DNA of 64,000 nucleotides, taken from contig NZ_WACP01000010.1 in the NCBI RefSeq assembly GCF_008973665.1, positions 186,001 to 250,000 of the forward strand, written 5' to 3'. Under the pieces are notes generated by a model. The model did no database searches and was not told the origin of the DNA. It was given only the letters and a program-made list of their open reading frames with translations. Each line of letters starts with the position of its first letter. The first letter of the stretch is position 1. Shown one piece after another: positions 62,316 to 64,000 of the stretch. The translations under genes were made by a program, and so were the position numbers. Origin of the DNA: Paenibacillus tengchongensis (GTDB lineage Bacteria; Bacillota; Bacilli; Paenibacillales; Paenibacillaceae).

Positions 62316-62403
62316 CAGAATTCCCCCCGAGTACGTCCTATCCCGCCTGCTACCTTTCGGATAGGTATAATTTACTAGTCCATTTCATTCTAGTAGCCGG
62401 ATA

Positions 62404-62820
62404 TTAAATGCTCTCCCAGAGTTTGTATGGGCAATGTAAAGAATATGTTGCGAAAATGTTAACATCCGCCGACAGCCCGGCATCAAAAAAAGCCCCCGTA
62501 CCCCGTACGGAAGCTTGTCCAGACCTGTACCTATCCATTTTCCGCCTATACATGACTTCCCACAAATGACCGTCGACATCCTGGAGGCTCCAGTTGTACA
62601 TAAAACCGTGGTCCACCGGATCATTGAAGGGCTGGCCGCCGGCGGCCAGCGTCTTGTTCACCAGCTCGTCCACCTCCGCCCGGCTTGAAGCCGAGATGGC
62701 CGTGATGACCTCTGTCTGGGTGGAAGCGTCCACAATCGTTTTGGCGGTAAAGAAGTCAATCGACGTCTGCAACTGCTTGACCGGTAAATTGATAAACAGC
62801 TGTCCTGCCTGAAATGCCAT
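62404..62820 (-). pseudogene. VOC/glyoxalase-like gene with internal deletion and run-on end
   Basis: The N-terminus MAFQAGQLFINLPVKQL and the C-terminal part (about 20-84, ending FMYNWSLQDVDGHLWEVMY) are the two halves of a VOC (glyoxalase/PhnB-like) protein. The middle strand-helix segment expected after DFFT (about 35-40 residues, holding metal-site elements) is absent, so the fold cannot be complete. After WEVMY the frame does not stop as in relatives but continues about 48 residues, reading through an intrinsic terminator. Both defects suggest a decaying gene or a damaged paralogue. Confidence 0.6.
62485..62515 (-). terminator. Terminator inside the VOC-like open frame
   Basis: On the minus strand AAGCTTCCGTAC and GTACGGGGGCTT pair around GGG, followed by seven T residues. 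It is a normal end-of-gene terminator, now lying inside the extended VOC frame. Confidence 0.8.
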
Positions 62821-63040
62821 GCATTTTAACCACCTTTCGGAAATAAAAGTAGGAAGCAGCAGCCCAGGCTGATTATAGCATAGTTGCCTGCCCGGCACTC
62901 CATAAGCTCCAAAGTTGAAATCCGCTCCCGGCGGGAGTACGCTTAAACCAAAGCATTACAAATCCAGTGAACAATCTGTATATTGCGTTGACCTAACAGC
63001 GGTATTCTGAAAGTAACTAACCGTGAAAGAGGTGGAGGAT

Positions 63041-64000
63041 GTGCCGGGGATCTGGATGCATTTGGAGTATGGCCGGCTGCTGGCCGGGGAATTCAAGGAC
63101 CGTTTCTCCTGCCGGGACGGCAGTGGCGGGGAGGGCAAGCTGTACCAGCTTGGCTGTCAGGGTCCGGATTTTCTGCTCTACCACAGCTTTTGGCCGTGGA
63201 ACAAGGATACGCGGGCAATCCGGCTCGGCGATCAGATGCATGCGGCGCACTGCGGGCCGGTACTGCTGGAGTTCTGGGAGCGGACATTCCGCCTGAACGG
63301 GCAGGAACAGCGGGAGGCGCAGCAATATTTCCTCGGATTCCTGACCCACCACCTGCTCGACCGCAATCTTCACCCCTATATTAACTGGAAGGCGGGCTAC
63401 CGGGACCGGGACCATCAGCGGTTTGAGTTTGTGCTGGATACGGTGTTCATGCATAAGCTCCGGCACTTCGAGACCTGGCGGGAGCCCGCCTGGTCCAGGA
63501 TCAGCGTCGGCCGGAATCTCCCGCGCAGCGTCCGTCACATCCTGCATGAGACAGTTTCTGCCTGGTATCCTGAGACGGGGCGTCTGCCTGAGAACCTCTG
63601 GGATGAAGCCTACCTCGATATGGTGCTGGCCCAGAAATGGCTGTTCGACCCCAGAGGCTGGAAGAAGCGGCTGGTGCCGCAGAGCTGGCGGCATCTCTTT
63701 TATCATCCCCCTACTGCCGGGGAAGAACGCCTGGATTACTTGAATGAGACTCATACGCAGTGGCGGCATTCCGCCCTGTATTCCGAGGTGCGGACAGAGA
63801 GCGTGACGGATCTGTGGGAACAGGCGCTGGAAGAGGGGCGGATGGTGCTGCAGGCGCTGGCCGGCTGGCTGGGCGGAACAACACTGGCCGAAACGTCCAC
63901 CGGGCGGGAGCAATTCATTCAACTGCTCGGCGACCGATCCTATGATACCGGCAAGGAGTGCAGCAGCAACCTCAGCAATCAGTATGCCGAGCCAATCTGG
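63041..64000 (+). CDS. Zinc-dependent phospholipase C-like protein (truncated by the window end)
   Basis: A plus-strand frame with no stop before the window edge (at least 320 residues). The N-terminus V-P-G-I-W-M-H-L-E-Y-G and the segments LGCQGPDFLLYHSFWPW, GFLTHHLLDRNLHPYINWKAG and HQRFEFVLDTVF resemble zinc-dependent phospholipase C-like proteins, whose clustered His and Asp residues bind zinc. The GTG at 63041 fits the family start and has GAGGTGG about five bases upstream; the in-frame GTGs at 63023 and 63032 are alternatives. A 301-codon frame on the opposite strand is judged an artefact. No signal peptide is obvious. Confidence 0.6.
   Translation, partial: MPGIWMHLEYGRLLAGEFKDRFSCRDGSGGEGKLYQLGCQGPDFLLYHSFWPWNKDTRAIRLGDQMHAAHCGPVLLEFWERTFRLNGQEQREAQQYFLGFLTHHLLDRNLHPYINWKAGYRDRDHQRFEFVLDTVFMHKLRHFETWREPAWSRISVGRNLPRSVRHILHETVSAWYPETGRLPENLWDEAYLDMVLAQKWLFDPRGWKKRLVPQSWRHLFYHPPTAGEERLDYLNETHTQWRHSALYSEVRTESVTDLWEQALEEGRMVLQALAGWLGGTTLAETSTGREQFIQLLGDRSYDTGKECSSNLSNQYAEPIW

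Noticed and set aside
63017..63922. 301-codon minus-strand frame at the window end
   Set aside because: The plus strand encodes a phospholipase C-like protein with conserved His/Asp motifs. The minus-strand product is Pro/Gln/Leu low complexity.

Overview
The window looks like a chromosomal segment of a GC-rich, sporulating, Gram-positive Bacillota bacterium, most likely Paenibacillus. The grounds are strong AGGAGG-type ribosome binding sites, frequent GTG/TTG starts, S-layer homology (SLH) proteins, two proteins with copper-amine-oxidase N-terminal-type domains, a Btr-like AraC/siderophore regulator, adjacent deoxynucleoside kinases, and AT-rich palindromic intergenic repeats. No rRNA, tRNA, CRISPR array or intact insertion sequence was seen.

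Layout. 0-6.4 kb: M20 peptidase, HD phosphohydrolase, a histidyl-tRNA-synthetase-like gene behind a leader-peptide attenuator, two GNAT acetyltransferases separated by an array of 52-bp palindromic repeats, and an aminoglycoside-phosphotransferase-fold kinase. 6.7-16 kb: chemoreceptor, RhaT-like sugar transporter, orphan radical SAM protein, GH18-like cell-wall protein, nucleoside hydrolase, MalY/PatB aminotransferase and an orphan response-regulator domain, all on the minus strand. 16-39.6 kb: four co-directional genes with gaps of 29, 90 and 39 bp and one terminator at the end. They encode a 1856-aa Ig-rich secreted protein, a 2576-aa SLH protein, a 3108-aa GLUG-repeat/SLH protein and a small trypsin-like protease. 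Two Spo0A-box-like sequences precede the first gene. This operon-like surface locus is the most striking part of the window. 39.8-42 kb: an AT-rich accessory patch with a repeat-rich spacer, a broken SUKH-type gene, a deoxyribosyltransferase-like gene and an Imm26-type immunity gene. 42-48 kb: dCK/dGK kinases, a secreted RCC1-like/copper-amine-oxidase-type protein, and the carboxynorspermidine route to spermidine. 48-53 kb: an iron-siderophore locus (esterase, two FecCD permeases, Btr-like regulator) with Fur-box-like sites but no binding-protein gene. 53-64 kb: MMPL exporter with its TetR regulator, a repeat-rich 1.1-kb gap, a ClpP paralogue, an ECF sigma factor, an NAD-dependent epimerase-like protein, a second chemoreceptor, a damaged VOC gene, and a zinc-dependent phospholipase C-like gene cut by the window end.

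Working together. Clear functional units are the surface-protein operon, the polyamine pair, the kinase pair, the iron uptake set and the TetR-MMPL pair. Most other genes stand alone between terminators. All functions are inferred from sequence motifs read by eye; no database search was possible.
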